In this document: positions 34,130-43,751 of the stretch, in pieces
Numbering within the stretch: the first letter of the stretch is position 1
Layout: each line of letters opens with the position of its first letter
From: Crocinitomicaceae bacterium
GTDB lineage: Bacteria; Bacteroidota; Bacteroidia; Flavobacteriales_D; Crocinitomicaceae
NCBI GenBank assembly: GCA_028689775.1
Contig: JAQVCM010000009.1
Coordinates: 62,001 to 126,000 of the forward strand
Direction: 5' to 3'
DNA: 64,000 nt
Translations under genes and position numbers: made by a program
Notes under the pieces: generated by a model
Told to the model about the DNA's origin: nothing
Databases searched by the model: none
Seen by the model: only the letters and a program-made list of their open reading frames with translations

Positions 34130-35194
34130 ATGGAGAAAATTATCTGTGGAATCCAACAAATGGGTATTGGTGTTCCAAACGTTCAAGCAATTTGGCCTTG
34201 GTATAGAAAGTTCTTTGGTGTAGACATCAAAGTTTTTGAAGACGCAGCAGACGCTCCATTGATGACAAAATATACCGGTGGCGTTGTTCAAAATAGAACA
34301 GCAACTTTGGCGCTCAGCATGGACGGTGGTGGTGGTTTTGAGATTTGGCAATACAAATCCAGAGGAACCGAAAAAGCAACTTTCGACATTCAAATGGGTG
34401 ACTATGGAATTTATGCGTGTCGTATCAAATCAAGAAACGTAGAAGCTTCTTATGAATTCTTCAAAAAGGAAGGCGCTAAATTACTTTCAGAAGTACAAAA
34501 AACACCTGAAGGAAAATCCCATTTTTTGGTGGAAGATCCGAATGGAAATATTTTCGATATCGTTGACGGATTAGCATGGTTTTCCAACACTGGAAATCCG
34601 GCACAAACTGGAGGCGTTGCTGGTGCTATGATTGCAGTTAGCGACATCCAAAAAGCATTGAAGTTTTACCAAGAAGTTTTGGGTTATACAGAGCTTGTTT
34701 ACGACCAAACAGCAGTTTACGATGCATTCTCAAATCTTCCCGCAGGTGATAAAAAGATTCAACGTGTTTTATTGAGACACGAAGGTTTAAGAAAAGGTCC
34801 ATTTGCGCAATTGTTAGGTCCAACAGAAATTGAATTGGTTCAATCCGTTGAAAGAACAGATTGTCGCCCGATGTTTGAGAATCGTTTTTGGGGTGATTGG
34901 GGTTTCATTCATTTGTGTTTTGACATCCAAGGAATGGAAGCCATGAAAGTAGATTGCGAAAAAGCAGGATTTCCATTTACAGTAGATTCAGGTGCAACGT
35001 TTGACATGGGAGAAGCTGGCGGAAGATTTAGTTATGTAGAAGATCCAGACGGAACTTTGATTGAATTTGTCGAAACGCATAAAGTTCCGATTTTAAAGAA
35101 ATTGAATTGGTATATCAACTTAAAAGAACGTGATCCGAAGAAACATTTACCAAAGTGGATGCTTAAATCGATGCGCTTCAACCGAGTAAAATAA
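34130..35194 (+). CDS. Tandem VOC (glyoxalase/dioxygenase superfamily) protein
   Basis: A 354-residue cytoplasmic protein of two or three VOC modules. The first starts GIQQMGIGVPNVQAIWPWYR and ends FLVEDPNGNIFDIVDG; the second starts AGAMIAVSDIQKALKFYQEVLG and ends FSYVEDPDGTLIEFVE. The Asp-Pro-[ND]-Gly ends and Glu residues are typical metal-site neighbours. Members include glyoxalases, extradiol dioxygenases and 4-hydroxyphenylpyruvate dioxygenase, but the exact reaction cannot be assigned. It has its own promoter. Confidence 0.82.
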   Translation: MEKIICGIQQMGIGVPNVQAIWPWYRKFFGVDIKVFEDAADAPLMTKYTGGVVQNRTATLALSMDGGGGFEIWQYKSRGTEKATFDIQMGDYGIYACRIKSRNVEASYEFFKKEGAKLLSEVQKTPEGKSHFLVEDPNGNIFDIVDGLAWFSNTGNPAQTGGVAGAMIAVSDIQKALKFYQEVLGYTELVYDQTAVYDAFSNLPAGDKKIQRVLLRHEGLRKGPFAQLLGPTEIELVQSVERTDCRPMFENRFWGDWGFIHLCFDIQGMEAMKVDCEKAGFPFTVDSGATFDMGEAGGRFSYVEDPDGTLIEFVETHKVPILKKLNWYINLKERDPKKHLPKWMLKSMRFNRVK

Positions 35195-35224
35195 GCTACA
35201 TTGATTAAAAGGTAGTAAAATTCT

Positions 35225-35236
35225 ATTCTATAGAAT
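35225..35236. promoter_or_regulatory. Perfect 12-bp palindrome at the -33 region of the lipoprotein gene
   Basis: ATTCTATAGAAT reads the same on both strands and sits 20 bases upstream of the -7 box at 35257, where a regulator could block or recruit RNA polymerase. No regulator is identified. Confidence 0.35.
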
Positions 35237-35256
35237 ATTTATTTCCATCAAAATCG

Positions 35257-35264
35257 TATCTTTG
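35257..35264 (+). promoter_or_regulatory. TAnnTTTG -7 box for the DUF4249-like lipoprotein gene
   Basis: TATCTTTG, giving a leader of about 60 bases before the ATG at 35329. Confidence 0.6.
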
Positions 35265-35328
35265 GGTGATTTATTAAATCAAAAATATTGTAAACAGATG
35301 TTTATCATCTGAAACCAAGATAAAACAT

Positions 35329-36444
35329 ATGAAAATAGGAACATACATTCTTTCTTTATCGATTTTAACAATGCTTTTCACATCTTGTAAAGATGACATC
35401 GATTTAGCATCAAGCTCAAAATCAAGTGCAGTCGTTTACGGACTTTTGGATGCAAGTGATTCAGTTCACATGATCAAAATCAACAGAGCATTTGTGAGCA
35501 ACGGGAATTCATTAGAAGTTGCCCAAATTCCGGACTCAAACTATTTCAGAAATGTAGATGCGACCGTTACAGAAATAATCAATGGAGTTGCAGGACGAGT
35601 TTGGACTTTGCATGACACCTTGGTTCAAAACAAAGAAAGTGGTGTATTCTTCGCGCCTGAACAAAAGATCTATACGTTTTCAACCAGTACTTCTGCACCG
35701 CTCATTGCGAATGAGAATACGGAATACGAATTGAACATCAGCCTTAACCAAGGAGAATTTTCAGTACAAGGAAGAACGAAATTAGTTTCTGGAATGTCCA
35801 TCCAAAATCCTTCGACAACTACTTCCTATTCTTTTGCAAAAAGCAACGTAGCAACAATGGGTTATGATCGTGCAAATATTAAATTCACAAAAGGAACTGC
35901 ACAAGTTGTTGACGTTTCGATGAAAATACTGTACGACGAATATATTGGAGCAAGTTCAACCACCAAATCATTTGATTGGAAAATTTCAGAATTAGGCCCT
36001 TCTTCTTTGAAAACACCGAGTATCCAAGTAGCTGCTGATGGAGAAACTTTTTATCGATTGATGAGTAAAAATGTGGTCGAAAATTCAAGCGTTACCAAAC
36101 GTAGAATCAATTCCGTAGTTTTGACCATTACTGGAGGTTCAGCAGAATTACAGAGTTATATTGAAATCAATAAACCTTCTACGTCCTTGGCACAAAACAA
36201 ACCTACTTATACGAATTTAACAGCAACAAACGACCGACGAGTTCTGGGTTTATTCTCATCTCGTCAAACCAAAACATTATCAAAATTAGAATTTGAACCA
36301 TTATCCAATAGCATCGTTGCGTTGAGTCAATTCACGATGAAAGAACTATGTATCGGACCAATAACTGGTCATTTACTGTTCTGTTCAGGAAACCCATTAT
36401 ACAATCCAGCAAGTCCAAATAACCAACCTTGGTATTGTAACTAA
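35329..36444 (+). CDS. DUF4249-like outer-envelope lipoprotein
   Basis: A 371-residue protein whose signal sequence ends in the lipobox LFTSC (Cys20) followed by acidic residues (KDDIDL), as in surface-destined lipoproteins. The body is beta-rich: SSAVVYGLLDASDSVHMIKINRAF, repeated Tyr/Thr-rich strands, and a Cys-containing tail (CIGPITGHLLFCSGNPLYNP). It resembles DUF4249 proteins often linked to TonB-dependent receptors, though none is present here. The assignment is tentative. Confidence 0.7.
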   Translation: MKIGTYILSLSILTMLFTSCKDDIDLASSSKSSAVVYGLLDASDSVHMIKINRAFVSNGNSLEVAQIPDSNYFRNVDATVTEIINGVAGRVWTLHDTLVQNKESGVFFAPEQKIYTFSTSTSAPLIANENTEYELNISLNQGEFSVQGRTKLVSGMSIQNPSTTTSYSFAKSNVATMGYDRANIKFTKGTAQVVDVSMKILYDEYIGASSTTKSFDWKISELGPSSLKTPSIQVAADGETFYRLMSKNVVENSSVTKRRINSVVLTITGGSAELQSYIEINKPSTSLAQNKPTYTNLTATNDRRVLGLFSSRQTKTLSKLEFEPLSNSIVALSQFTMKELCIGPITGHLLFCSGNPLYNPASPNNQPWYCN

Positions 36445-36452
36445 ACTTTTCC

Positions 36453-36486
36453 AAAACCACCGAGTCTCAATCGGTGGTTTTTTTTT
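36453..36486 (+). terminator. Strong intrinsic terminator
   Basis: AAAACCACCGA (36454-36464), a 6-7 base loop, TCGGTGGTTTT (36471-36481), then a T-run. Stem is 11 bp and GC-rich in the middle. It ends the lipoprotein transcript just before the priA promoter. Confidence 0.9.
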
Positions 36487-36495
36487 GACATTTAG

Positions 36496-36526
36496 TTTGA
36501 ACATCGAATCGCAGTTGCTACCTTTA
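36496..36526 (+). promoter_or_regulatory. Probable priA promoter
   Basis: TTTG (36496-36499), 19-base spacer, TACCTTTA (36519-36526), one base off the -7 consensus. The -7 box ends 4 bases before the ATG at 36531, so the mRNA may be leaderless. Confidence 0.55.
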
Positions 36527-36530
36527 TACC

Positions 36531-39014
36531 ATGGCTGAGAGAAAAACACTTTTTGCGGATGTCATCATTCCAATTCCTGTTCGCAACGAATTTACATACC
36601 GTGTACCCTTTGAAATGAATGACCTCATTAAATCTGGGATGCGCGTTGTGGTGAACTTTGGAAAAGACAAGTTATATACGGCAATTGTTACTAAAATTCA
36701 CGAAGTTGCTCCGACCTCTTACCAAGTAAAATACATCGAACACTTATTAGATGATTACCCAATTGTAACTGGAAAGCAGTATCAATTCTGGAAATGGATT
36801 GCCAATTACTACATGGCACCAATTGGAGATGTTCTCAATGCTGCTTTGCCAGCGAACTTCAAACTTGCTTCCGAAACAAAGATTACCATTCACCCGGAAT
36901 TCGACATTCAAAAAGCAACTTTAAATGAGCGACAAATGCAAATTATAGATGCACTTGAAGTTCAAGAAACGCTTGATTTGAAAGAAATCTCAGAAATCAT
37001 TGGAATCAAAACGATTCAGCCCATCATCAAACAAATGATCGATGCCCGAATTGTGATTTCATTGGAAGAGATGAATTATAAATACACGCCAAAAACAGCA
37101 GTCGCTTACTTTTTTAGACCAGAATATCAATCTGAAGAAAAACTGAATGAAGTGGCACTTTCATTTGAAAATAAAAAAAGCAAGGAAAAACAACTCAACG
37201 CATTGATCCAAATGTTGAGTATCGGAGACTTTCAATTTAACTACGAATCTCCAGTTTTACAAAAAGATTTAGAAGAAAAAGAAGTCTCTGTTTCCGCATT
37301 GCAAACCTTGGTGAAGAATGGCATTCTAATGTCAGAAAGATTGCAAATTGATCGCATTGGACTGAAAGAAAATGAGCTGAAAGAAAAGAAATCCTTATCA
37401 GAAATACAGGAAACAGCTCTGAATGAAATCAAAGAAGTCTTCAAAGAAAAAGACATCTGTTTATTACACGGTGTGACAGGATCTGGAAAAACTGAAATTT
37501 ATGTCGAGCTGATTGAAGAACAATTAAAACAAGGAAATCAAGTACTCTTTTTATTGCCTGAAATTGCCTTGACCACCCAATTGATTCAACGACTATCTGC
37601 TTATTTTGGAGACAAAATTGGAGTTTATCATTCCAAGTTCAATCAAAATGAACGCGTTGAAATTTGGAATCACATTTTACATGATCATCCAGAAAGGTAT
37701 CGCATCGTTTTGGGAGCTCGTTCATCCGTTTTCTTGCCATTTCAAAAACTAGGATTGGTAATCGTAGATGAAGAACATGAGTCTAGTTTCAAACAGTACG
37801 ATCCTTCTCCACGATATAATGCGAGAGATTCATCCATTGTATTGGCAAAATCTTTTAACGCCAAAGTTTTATTGGGTTCAGCAACTCCTTCAATTGAAAC
37901 GTATTACAACGCGAAACACAATAAGTTTGGCTTGGTAACTCTCGACAAACGTCACGGCGGCTTGGCGCTTCCAGAAGTTTTTTGTGCGGACTTGAAACGC
38001 GAAAGAAAAGAAAAAACAATGCATTCGCATATTTCTTCTTTTTTAATGAATTCGATGGAAGAAGCTTTGAAAGCCAAAGAACAAATCATTTTATTTCAGA
38101 ATAGACGTGGCTACACGCCTACTTGGACGTGTGAGATTTGCAACTGGTCACCAACGTGTAAAAACTGTGATGTATCTTTGACTTATCACAAACAAACCAA
38201 TTCTCTTAAATGTCACTATTGTGGATTCGTAAGCGCACCAGTTGGAACTTGCGGAAATTGTTCTAGCAATCGACTGAAAATGAACGGATTTGGAACTGAA
38301 AAAATTGAAGATGAATTGTCCATCATTTTTCCAGATAAAGTGATCAAACGATTGGATTTAGATACTACACGAAGTAAAAATGCCTATCAAATTATTTTAT
38401 CTGATTTTGAGAATCGGAAAATTGACATTCTAATCGGGACACAAATGGTTACCAAGGGTTTGGATTTTGACAACGTTTCTTTGGTTGGTATTTTGGATGC
38501 TGACATGTTGTTGAACCGTCCAGATTTTAGAGCATTTGAGAGAGCGTTTCAATTGATGACGCAAGTTGCAGGAAGAGCAGGCAGAAAAACGAAACGTGGA
38601 AAAGTAATCATTCAAACAGGAAGACCAGATCATTGGATAATCCAGAAAGTAATTGAACACGATTACATTCACTTTTATGAAAATGAAATTTTAGAAAGAA
38701 AGAATTTTTTCTATCCTCCATTTTACAAGATTATTCAATTTACACTAAAGCACCGCGATGAAAACCAACTCAATAGTTCGGCTCAAGAATTTACAGATTC
38801 GCTGACAGATGTTTTTAAAGAAAGAGTATTGGGTCCTGAATATCCAGTAATTAAACGTATTAATAACTTATTCTTAAAAACGGTCGTTTTAAAAATTGAA
38901 AAAGAAGTTTCTAATAAAATTGTGAAAGACCAAATTCAACAAAAAGTAGACGATTTCTATGCAAAAGCCGCTAATAAATCCATTCGTTTAATAATCGATG
39001 TAGACCCTGCTTAG
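36531..39014 (+). CDS. priA: Primosomal helicase PriA
   Basis: ATP-dependent 3'-5' helicase that restarts stalled replication forks. The 3'-end-binding N-terminal domain (1-110) opens [19 protein letters not shown]. The helicase core has Walker [13 protein letters not shown], the DEEH box, ARSSVFLPF, and [10 protein letters not shown]. The zinc-binding insert carries eight Cys in four pairs (CEIC, CKNC, CHYC, CGNC). The C-terminal helicase motifs include [21 protein letters not shown] and QVAGRAGRK. Length of 827 residues is normal for Bacteroidota. Its stop overlaps the convergent rpoD stop. Confidence 0.97.
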   Translation: MAERKTLFADVIIPIPVRNEFTYRVPFEMNDLIKSGMRVVVNFGKDKLYTAIVTKIHEVAPTSYQVKYIEHLLDDYPIVTGKQYQFWKWIANYYMAPIGDVLNAALPANFKLASETKITIHPEFDIQKATLNERQMQIIDALEVQETLDLKEISEIIGIKTIQPIIKQMIDARIVISLEEMNYKYTPKTAVAYFFRPEYQSEEKLNEVALSFENKKSKEKQLNALIQMLSIGDFQFNYESPVLQKDLEEKEVSVSALQTLVKNGILMSERLQIDRIGLKENELKEKKSLSEIQETALNEIKEVFKEKDICLLHGVTGSGKTEIYVELIEEQLKQGNQVLFLLPEIALTTQLIQRLSAYFGDKIGVYHSKFNQNERVEIWNHILHDHPERYRIVLGARSSVFLPFQKLGLVIVDEEHESSFKQYDPSPRYNARDSSIVLAKSFNAKVLLGSATPSIETYYNAKHNKFGLVTLDKRHGGLALPEVFCADLKRERKEKTMHSHISSFLMNSMEEALKAKEQIILFQNRRGYTPTWTCEICNWSPTCKNCDVSLTYHKQTNSLKCHYCGFVSAPVGTCGNCSSNRLKMNGFGTEKIEDELSIIFPDKVIKRLDLDTTRSKNAYQIILSDFENRKIDILIGTQMVTKGLDFDNVSLVGILDADMLLNRPDFRAFERAFQLMTQVAGRAGRKTKRGKVIIQTGRPDHWIIQKVIEHDYIHFYENEILERKNFFYPPFYKIIQFTLKHRDENQLNSSAQEFTDSLTDVFKERVLGPEYPVIKRINNLFLKTVVLKIEKEVSNKIVKDQIQQKVDDFYAKAANKSIRLIIDVDPA

Positions 39015-39877
39015 CCCAAATAAGATTTCAACATTTTACTTCTGGAAGTATGTTTCAACCTTCGAATGGCTTTTTCTTTGATCTGTCTTACACGTTCACG
39101 CGTCAAATCAAATTTTTCACCTATTTCTTCCAAGGTAAGCGGGTATTTTCCGTTTAAACCGTAGAATAGTCGAACTACTTCTCCCTCGCGCATTGTAAGC
39201 GTAGAAAGTGAACGTTCAATGTCTTTACGAAGTGATTCTTTGACCAAGCTTTGTTCTGGATTATTGATGTCGTCATTGGGCAAAACGTCGTACATGCTGG
39301 AAGAATCTTCTGAATCTGAAAGCGGTGCATCCATCGAAACATGTCGAACAGAATTGGACAATGATTTTCGAACTTCCTCTGGAGAAACATCTAAAAACTC
39401 ACCCAGTTCTTCAGCGGAAGGCGGTCTTTCAAACTTTTGTTCCAGATCAGAATAAGCGCGGTTGATTTTATTAATGGTTCCAATTTTATTCAAAGGCAAT
39501 CTGACAATACGCGATTGTTCAGCCAAAGCCTGTAAAATCGATTGTCGAATCCACCAAACCGCATAGGAAATAAATTTAAATCCTCTTGTTTCATCAAAAC
39601 GACTCGCAGCTTTAATCAAACCCAAATTACCTTCATTGATTAAATCTGGCAGCGTCAAACCTTGGTTTTGATATTGCTTGGAAACAGAAATCACAAAACG
39701 TAAATTTGCTTTCGTCAATTTATCCAAAGCTCTTTGGTCGCCATTTCTAATACGAACCGCTAATTCCACCTCTTCCTCAGCAGAAATCATGTTTTCTTTT
39801 CCAATTTCTTGCAGGTACTTGTCTAGTGAAGCATCCTCCCGATTGGTAACTTGCTTGATAATCTTTAACTGTCTCAT
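39011..39877 (-). CDS. rpoD: Primary RNA polymerase sigma factor (sigma-70, RpoD/SigA type)
   Basis: Housekeeping sigma factor that recognises TTTG...TAnnTTTG promoters such as those listed here. At 288 residues it lacks region 1.1 and the long nonconserved insert, as is standard in Bacteroidota. Region 1.2 is at [22 protein letters not shown]; region 2 at [38 protein letters not shown]; region 3 around [19 protein letters not shown]; region 4 at [21 protein letters not shown] with [11 protein letters not shown]. It ends by sharing bases with the priA stop (39011-39014). Confidence 0.96.
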   Translation of the reverse strand: MRQLKIIKQVTNREDASLDKYLQEIGKENMISAEEEVELAVRIRNGDQRALDKLTKANLRFVISVSKQYQNQGLTLPDLINEGNLGLIKAASRFDETRGFKFISYAVWWIRQSILQALAEQSRIVRLPLNKIGTINKINRAYSDLEQKFERPPSAEELGEFLDVSPEEVRKSLSNSVRHVSMDAPLSDSEDSSSMYDVLPNDDINNPEQSLVKESLRKDIERSLSTLTMREGEVVRLFYGLNGKYPLTLEEIGEKFDLTRERVRQIKEKAIRRLKHTSRSKMLKSYLG

Positions 39878-39974
39878 GGCCGCTCGTATTCGTAAATTAT
39901 AGTAAATGGCTTTCGGTTGGATTAACCGCTCTCGTATTAAACGATTAAATTAACCAATAGTTGGTAAATAAATT

Positions 39975-40012
39975 TTTAAAATATGTTAATTTAACGTTAA
40001 AGATTATTTAAG
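39975..40012. repeat. Phased TTAA run upstream of rpoD
   Basis: TTAA cores at 39976, 39986, 39997 and 40008 (10, 11, 11 base spacing) lie 100-130 bases upstream of the rpoD start. Pattern as at 4261 and 25070, but this stretch is very AT-rich. The whole gap 39878-40299 holds this, a regulator remnant and a hairpin. Confidence 0.25.
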
Positions 40013-40097
40013 CTGACATTTTTTCATTAAATAATTCTCAAAAAATCTAGCTTTTTCAAGGATTCTGTCTATACCTGGGGAAATAATTCAAGTTTAG

Positions 40098-40223
40098 AAA
40101 AATGAAATTCTCATAAATCTATTAGACGATGACGATAAACAAACCATTTTCAAAACAATTGATACCATGCTAAGCAAAAAGAAATTTAAAGACTTCTTTC
40201 ATAAAAATATTGCAACGATGTAA
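40098..40223 (+). pseudogene. Remnant of a helix-turn-helix (XRE-type) regulator C-terminus
   Basis: An open stretch of 41 codons, closed by TAG just upstream and ending TAA, encodes LLDDDDKQTIFKTIDTML then SKKKFKDFFHKNIATM. That pattern (acidic-K-T-I-F-x-x-I-D, basic tail) is what closes many Bacteroidota XRE-family regulators after the HTH domain. No start codon or HTH segment is present, so only the tail survives. The identification is by resemblance only. Confidence 0.45.
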
Positions 40224-40231
40224 AAATGAGA

Positions 40232-40264
40232 AATCCCAAGTAACAGAAATTGATACTTGGGATT
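40232..40264 (+). terminator. Hairpin after the regulator remnant
   Basis: AATCCCAAGTA (40232-40242) pairs perfectly with TACTTGGGATT (40254-40264). It follows the remnant's stop codon by 8 bases, as a terminator of the former gene would. The T-run is weak. Confidence 0.5.
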
Positions 40265-40299
40265 AAATATCGTTTAACTTCGATAACTTAAATTTGGAA

Positions 40300-40665
40300 T
40301 TATTTAATTAAATGTAATACTAAATAGGAAAATGCAAGTGAAAAAACGGGTAATAGAATAAATAGAAGCAAATAAAGATAAAATCGCATTTTTTTCATAC
40401 TCTCGACAAATGATAAATATTCATAATTGGGAAATATAAAATAGACTACTTGTGCGATTATAGCACTTAGTAGACTTAAATAAGAAATTGTTCTCACTTC
40501 TGATATAAAAAACATATATATAAGGTTAAAACATCCAGTATAAAACAGCAAGTCGAGGAAAAAAAATGCTCGAAAGAATGCATAATCACCATTTTTATCA
40601 GTGTTATAGTATTTTTTAAGTATACTAAACTTTAAGTTCATAAATTTTCTAAAACCCTGTACCAT
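40300..40665 (-). CDS. Small membrane protein, possible immunity partner of the RHS tip
   Basis: A 121-residue protein with three or four hydrophobic segments ([60 protein letters not shown] split in pieces here). Its first ATG (40665) overlaps the end of the RHS gene by 17 bases; a second ATG at 40641 is also possible. I do not recognise the family. Position directly behind the variable end of an RHS-core protein is where immunity genes sit, so an immunity role is suggested by context alone. Confidence 0.6.
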   Translation of the reverse strand: MVQGFRKFMNLKFSILKKYYNTDKNGDYAFFRAFFFLDLLFYTGCFNLIYMFFISEVRTISYLSLLSAIIAQVVYFIFPNYEYLSFVESMKKMRFYLYLLLFILLPVFSLAFSYLVLHLIK

Positions 40666-41896
40666 TTGGACTTGTATTATCTTTGTTTCTTTCCAAAACC
40701 CAATTATCAGGCAATTCTACTCTTTTTGTAAGATTATTAGGTTTATCTAAATTTGAAACTACAGGTTTTAATAAATAATATAAGATAGCACCTCCAATTG
40801 CATAAGGATTTGGAGAGGTTAATGCCTTATCAACAACAAATTTTTCAAATAGCATTGTTGCTGATTCTTTAATTGCCTCCCCATACTTTTCATCAATTGC
40901 CTTATCTACAATATTTAAACCACTGTTAATATCAGAAACTGTTCCAAGACCTATCTTGAGACCTTTGACAGGGTTAGGAGTACTTGGCTTTTCCGCAACC
41001 TCTAATGCCTTTGAAAGATAATCACCTGTTTCAATTACTTTATTACTTTTGTCTTTGGCAAAATCTTTTGTATTAGTTGTAGATATTTTAGTTTGCGAAT
41101 TTATATTGGTGTTTGGTCTACTATTATTTGTTGCTGAACCATTAGAATGCTGAGAATTTACTTGGTTATTAGCAACTCCTTCTGCGCCTACCCTACTATA
41201 AGGACCAAAAACTGCAACTTTTATTCCTTGTTTATCTATTACAACTTGTTGTTCTAAACCTTCTAATTCAACTGCATTTATAACCACATTCTCGCTAAAC
41301 GCATAAGGGCTATTCCAAGGATAATCTTTTGCCAACGGATCAACCGCAAAGAACCACCCCAATCTTGGGTCGTGCATTCTGTATTTGAAATTTACACTAT
41401 TACCGTTGCCCTTGATTTCGTTGTCAACTTCCTGATTTTGGAACCCATATCGATACCCACCATCAACCTCAAAACTTCTCCCACTCAAAGTCACCCCAAA
41501 AGGCGAATAATCCTGCGCCACCCTTACATCTGCAAGCATTCCAGCAAGTTCTTCATGTTCAAAACTCGGGATTACCTTATCAGAAATCACGCTCAATACA
41601 TTGCCCAAATGGTTGGATAATTCATACGTTCTTTTTCCAATTTCGTATTTTACGCTTTTCATCGAGTAATTCGGATTATGCAAAGCCAACATGTCAATAT
41701 CCGTACTTCGCACACCAACTCTCGAACTTCCATAAATAGAGCGATCCTTGAGTTTAAAATAAACTTCGGAATTTGTATAATCTATTTCTTTGTTGGATGT
41801 TGCCATTATATTTCCAGTAGCGTCAAGTACATAATAAGTCGATTTTTCAAGGTTAAACTGATCGTCGAAGATGTGTTTGGCAATTCGGTTGATCAT
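40649..41896 (-). CDS. Orphan RHS repeat-associated core protein, N-terminally truncated
   Basis: Only the last part of an RHS/YD-repeat polymorphic protein is present (415 residues; full proteins exceed 1000). The RHS-associated core is clear: [56 protein letters not shown] at about 150-215. Beyond it lies a variable C-terminal region of about 200 residues: an Asn/Ser/Thr-rich linker, then a helical part with a hydrophobic stretch ([14 protein letters not shown]). RHS-like coding extends about 18 codons upstream of the ATG before an in-frame TAA, so the 5' part has been lost. A TATCTTTG box at 41911-41918 could still transcribe it. Toxin type is not recognised. Confidence 0.75.
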   Translation of the reverse strand: MINRIAKHIFDDQFNLEKSTYYVLDATGNIMATSNKEIDYTNSEVYFKLKDRSIYGSSRVGVRSTDIDMLALHNPNYSMKSVKYEIGKRTYELSNHLGNVLSVISDKVIPSFEHEELAGMLADVRVAQDYSPFGVTLSGRSFEVDGGYRYGFQNQEVDNEIKGNGNSVNFKYRMHDPRLGWFFAVDPLAKDYPWNSPYAFSENVVINAVELEGLEQQVVIDKQGIKVAVFGPYSRVGAEGVANNQVNSQHSNGSATNNSRPNTNINSQTKISTTNTKDFAKDKSNKVIETGDYLSKALEVAEKPSTPNPVKGLKIGLGTVSDINSGLNIVDKAIDEKYGEAIKESATMLFEKFVVDKALTSPNPYAIGGAILYYLLKPVVSNLDKPNNLTKRVELPDNWVLERNKDNTSPNGTGF

Positions 41897-42064
41897 CGTA
41901 TCTTCAGATTCAAAGATAGGATTATTTTTGGTTTGGAGAATTTACTCACACTTAAAAAATCACTTCTTAATACCCTCGAACCATTGTGTAAAACACATCA
42001 CTTCTGCTGAAAATCAAGGTGATTTTTTCATTCTTGCGATGTCAAGCCGATCTTCCTTTCAAAA

Positions 42065-42101
42065 AAAATGCAGGATCTTCACATTGAAAATCCTGCATTT
42101 T
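42065..42101 (-). terminator. Intrinsic terminator of the POT transporter operon
   Basis: AAAATGCAGGAT (42065-42076) and ATCCTGCATTTT (42090-42101) form a perfect 12-bp stem 25-60 bases past the stop, with an A-run on the plus strand that reads as a T-run in the minus-strand transcript. The rest of the 41897-42125 gap holds only the RHS upstream remnant. Confidence 0.85.
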
Positions 42102-42125
42102 AAAGTATTTAAAGTCAACTGTAAA

Positions 42126-43715
42126 CTATTTTACGTCTCCCATCAATTTTTTCATCAAAGGCGACAACGCGATAATTAAAACTCCTGCGATGAGTGCATA
42201 GATTGATAACTGTAAATATCCGTCTGTTAAGTTTGTTAGTTTCTGAGGCAAGGAAATCACCACATTTGGATCATCTGATTCTAAAATCATTCCTGCTCCT
42301 AAAATACCGGCGACATATTGTCCGTAAGCACTTGCTAAAAACCACATTCCCATCATTACACCTTGTAGTTTTTGAGGCGAAAGTTTGGTCATAATTGATA
42401 AACCAATTGGAGATAAACAAAGTTCACCAAAAGTGATTACCAAGTAAGCTAATGCAAATACATCCAAGCTTGTTTTTCCTGAACCAACGATTGTTTCAAA
42501 GAAACGAGTTGAGTAAAGAACGTAGAATCCACCGGCAAGGAATAAGAAACCTAAACCAAATTTGACAACTGTATTTGGCTCTATTTTCTTTTTCGCCATG
42601 GCAACCCAAAGTAAACCTAGTAAAGGAGCGAAAATAATTACGAAAACAGAGTTTGCAGCATTATTGACTCCGTTAGGATCTAATTTAACGCTTCCTAAAA
42701 TGGTGTCATTTAAGTTATGCGCAGCGAAAATACTAAGTGAACCTCCACTCTGTTCGAAGAACGCCCAGAAAATGATTGAAAACAAGATAAATACCAAAGC
42801 AGCAATCAATTTTTTACTCTCTTCCCAGGAATGACGGGACATTTCGAAAAATAAATAAAGAAGTGTTGCAGGTCCGATGATGTACATAAACCAAGCTGTG
42901 TATTCTGTTTTAGAAATCATGGTCATAATCACTGGAATGATTGCCAAGGTTCCGATGTAAACCAACACTTCGTATAAACGTTTGTTTTTGTTGACCACCA
43001 TGGTCACATTTCCGTTTTCATCTTGCACTTCACGCGGTTGGAATGGCGACAAACCAATCGGTCCTAAGTTTTTCTGCGTAAACATGAAGAAAATCAAACT
43101 GATGGTCATCACGATTCCAGCCAAACCAAAAGCAACATTCCATCTTAATTCTTCTGGAATAGAAGTAAACAATTGTCCTTTTCCAATCGCAATACACCCG
43201 TAACCTCCTAAAAGTGCACCGATGTTAATTCCTGAATAAAACAAAGAAAAACCAGCATCACGTCGAGAATCGTTCTTTTTGTATAAAGAACCAACCATCG
43301 TTGAAATGTTTGGTTTAAAGAATCCAGTTCCGATTACTGTAAAACTAATTCCTAAGAAGAAATTGTGAACTGGAAAGGGGTCAAATGCTAAAATAGCACT
43401 ACCAATGATCATCATGATTCCTCCCCAAAAAAGGGATTTTCTAAAACCTAGAATCTTATCGGCAAACAAACCACCAATAAATGTAAATGCATAAACAAAA
43501 GCTTGCGTCGCTCCATATTGCAAATTCGCTTGTCCCTCGCCCATGTGCTGACCGTTGTCCAAGATCAAGTGCGTAACCATGAAGTACGTAAGTACTCCAC
43601 GCATTCCGTAGAAACAAAAACGCTCCCACATTTCAGAGAAAAACAATCCATAAAGTTGTTTTGGATATTTCCCCTCAAAATTTTGAATGTCTTCTATTGT
43701 TTGATTTGCTACCAT
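42126..43715 (-). CDS. POT-family proton-coupled peptide transporter
   Basis: A 529-residue inner-membrane transporter for di- and tripeptides (MFS, PTR2/POT family). The signature ExxERFxxYG appears as EMWERFCFYGMRG at about residues 28-40, GTGFFKPNISTMVGSLY is the second POT motif, and LCLSPIGLSIMTKLSP is the third. About 12-14 helices are visible. It follows the larger POT paralogue by 36 bases in the same direction, so the two are likely one operon. Confidence 0.93.
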   Translation of the reverse strand: MVANQTIEDIQNFEGKYPKQLYGLFFSEMWERFCFYGMRGVLTYFMVTHLILDNGQHMGEGQANLQYGATQAFVYAFTFIGGLFADKILGFRKSLFWGGIMMIIGSAILAFDPFPVHNFFLGISFTVIGTGFFKPNISTMVGSLYKKNDSRRDAGFSLFYSGINIGALLGGYGCIAIGKGQLFTSIPEELRWNVAFGLAGIVMTISLIFFMFTQKNLGPIGLSPFQPREVQDENGNVTMVVNKNKRLYEVLVYIGTLAIIPVIMTMISKTEYTAWFMYIIGPATLLYLFFEMSRHSWEESKKLIAALVFILFSIIFWAFFEQSGGSLSIFAAHNLNDTILGSVKLDPNGVNNAANSVFVIIFAPLLGLLWVAMAKKKIEPNTVVKFGLGFLFLAGGFYVLYSTRFFETIVGSGKTSLDVFALAYLVITFGELCLSPIGLSIMTKLSPQKLQGVMMGMWFLASAYGQYVAGILGAGMILESDDPNVVISLPQKLTNLTDGYLQLSIYALIAGVLIIALSPLMKKLMGDVK

Positions 43716-43751
43716 ATAATTAAAATTAATAAGCGATAAATAGGTTTACAT

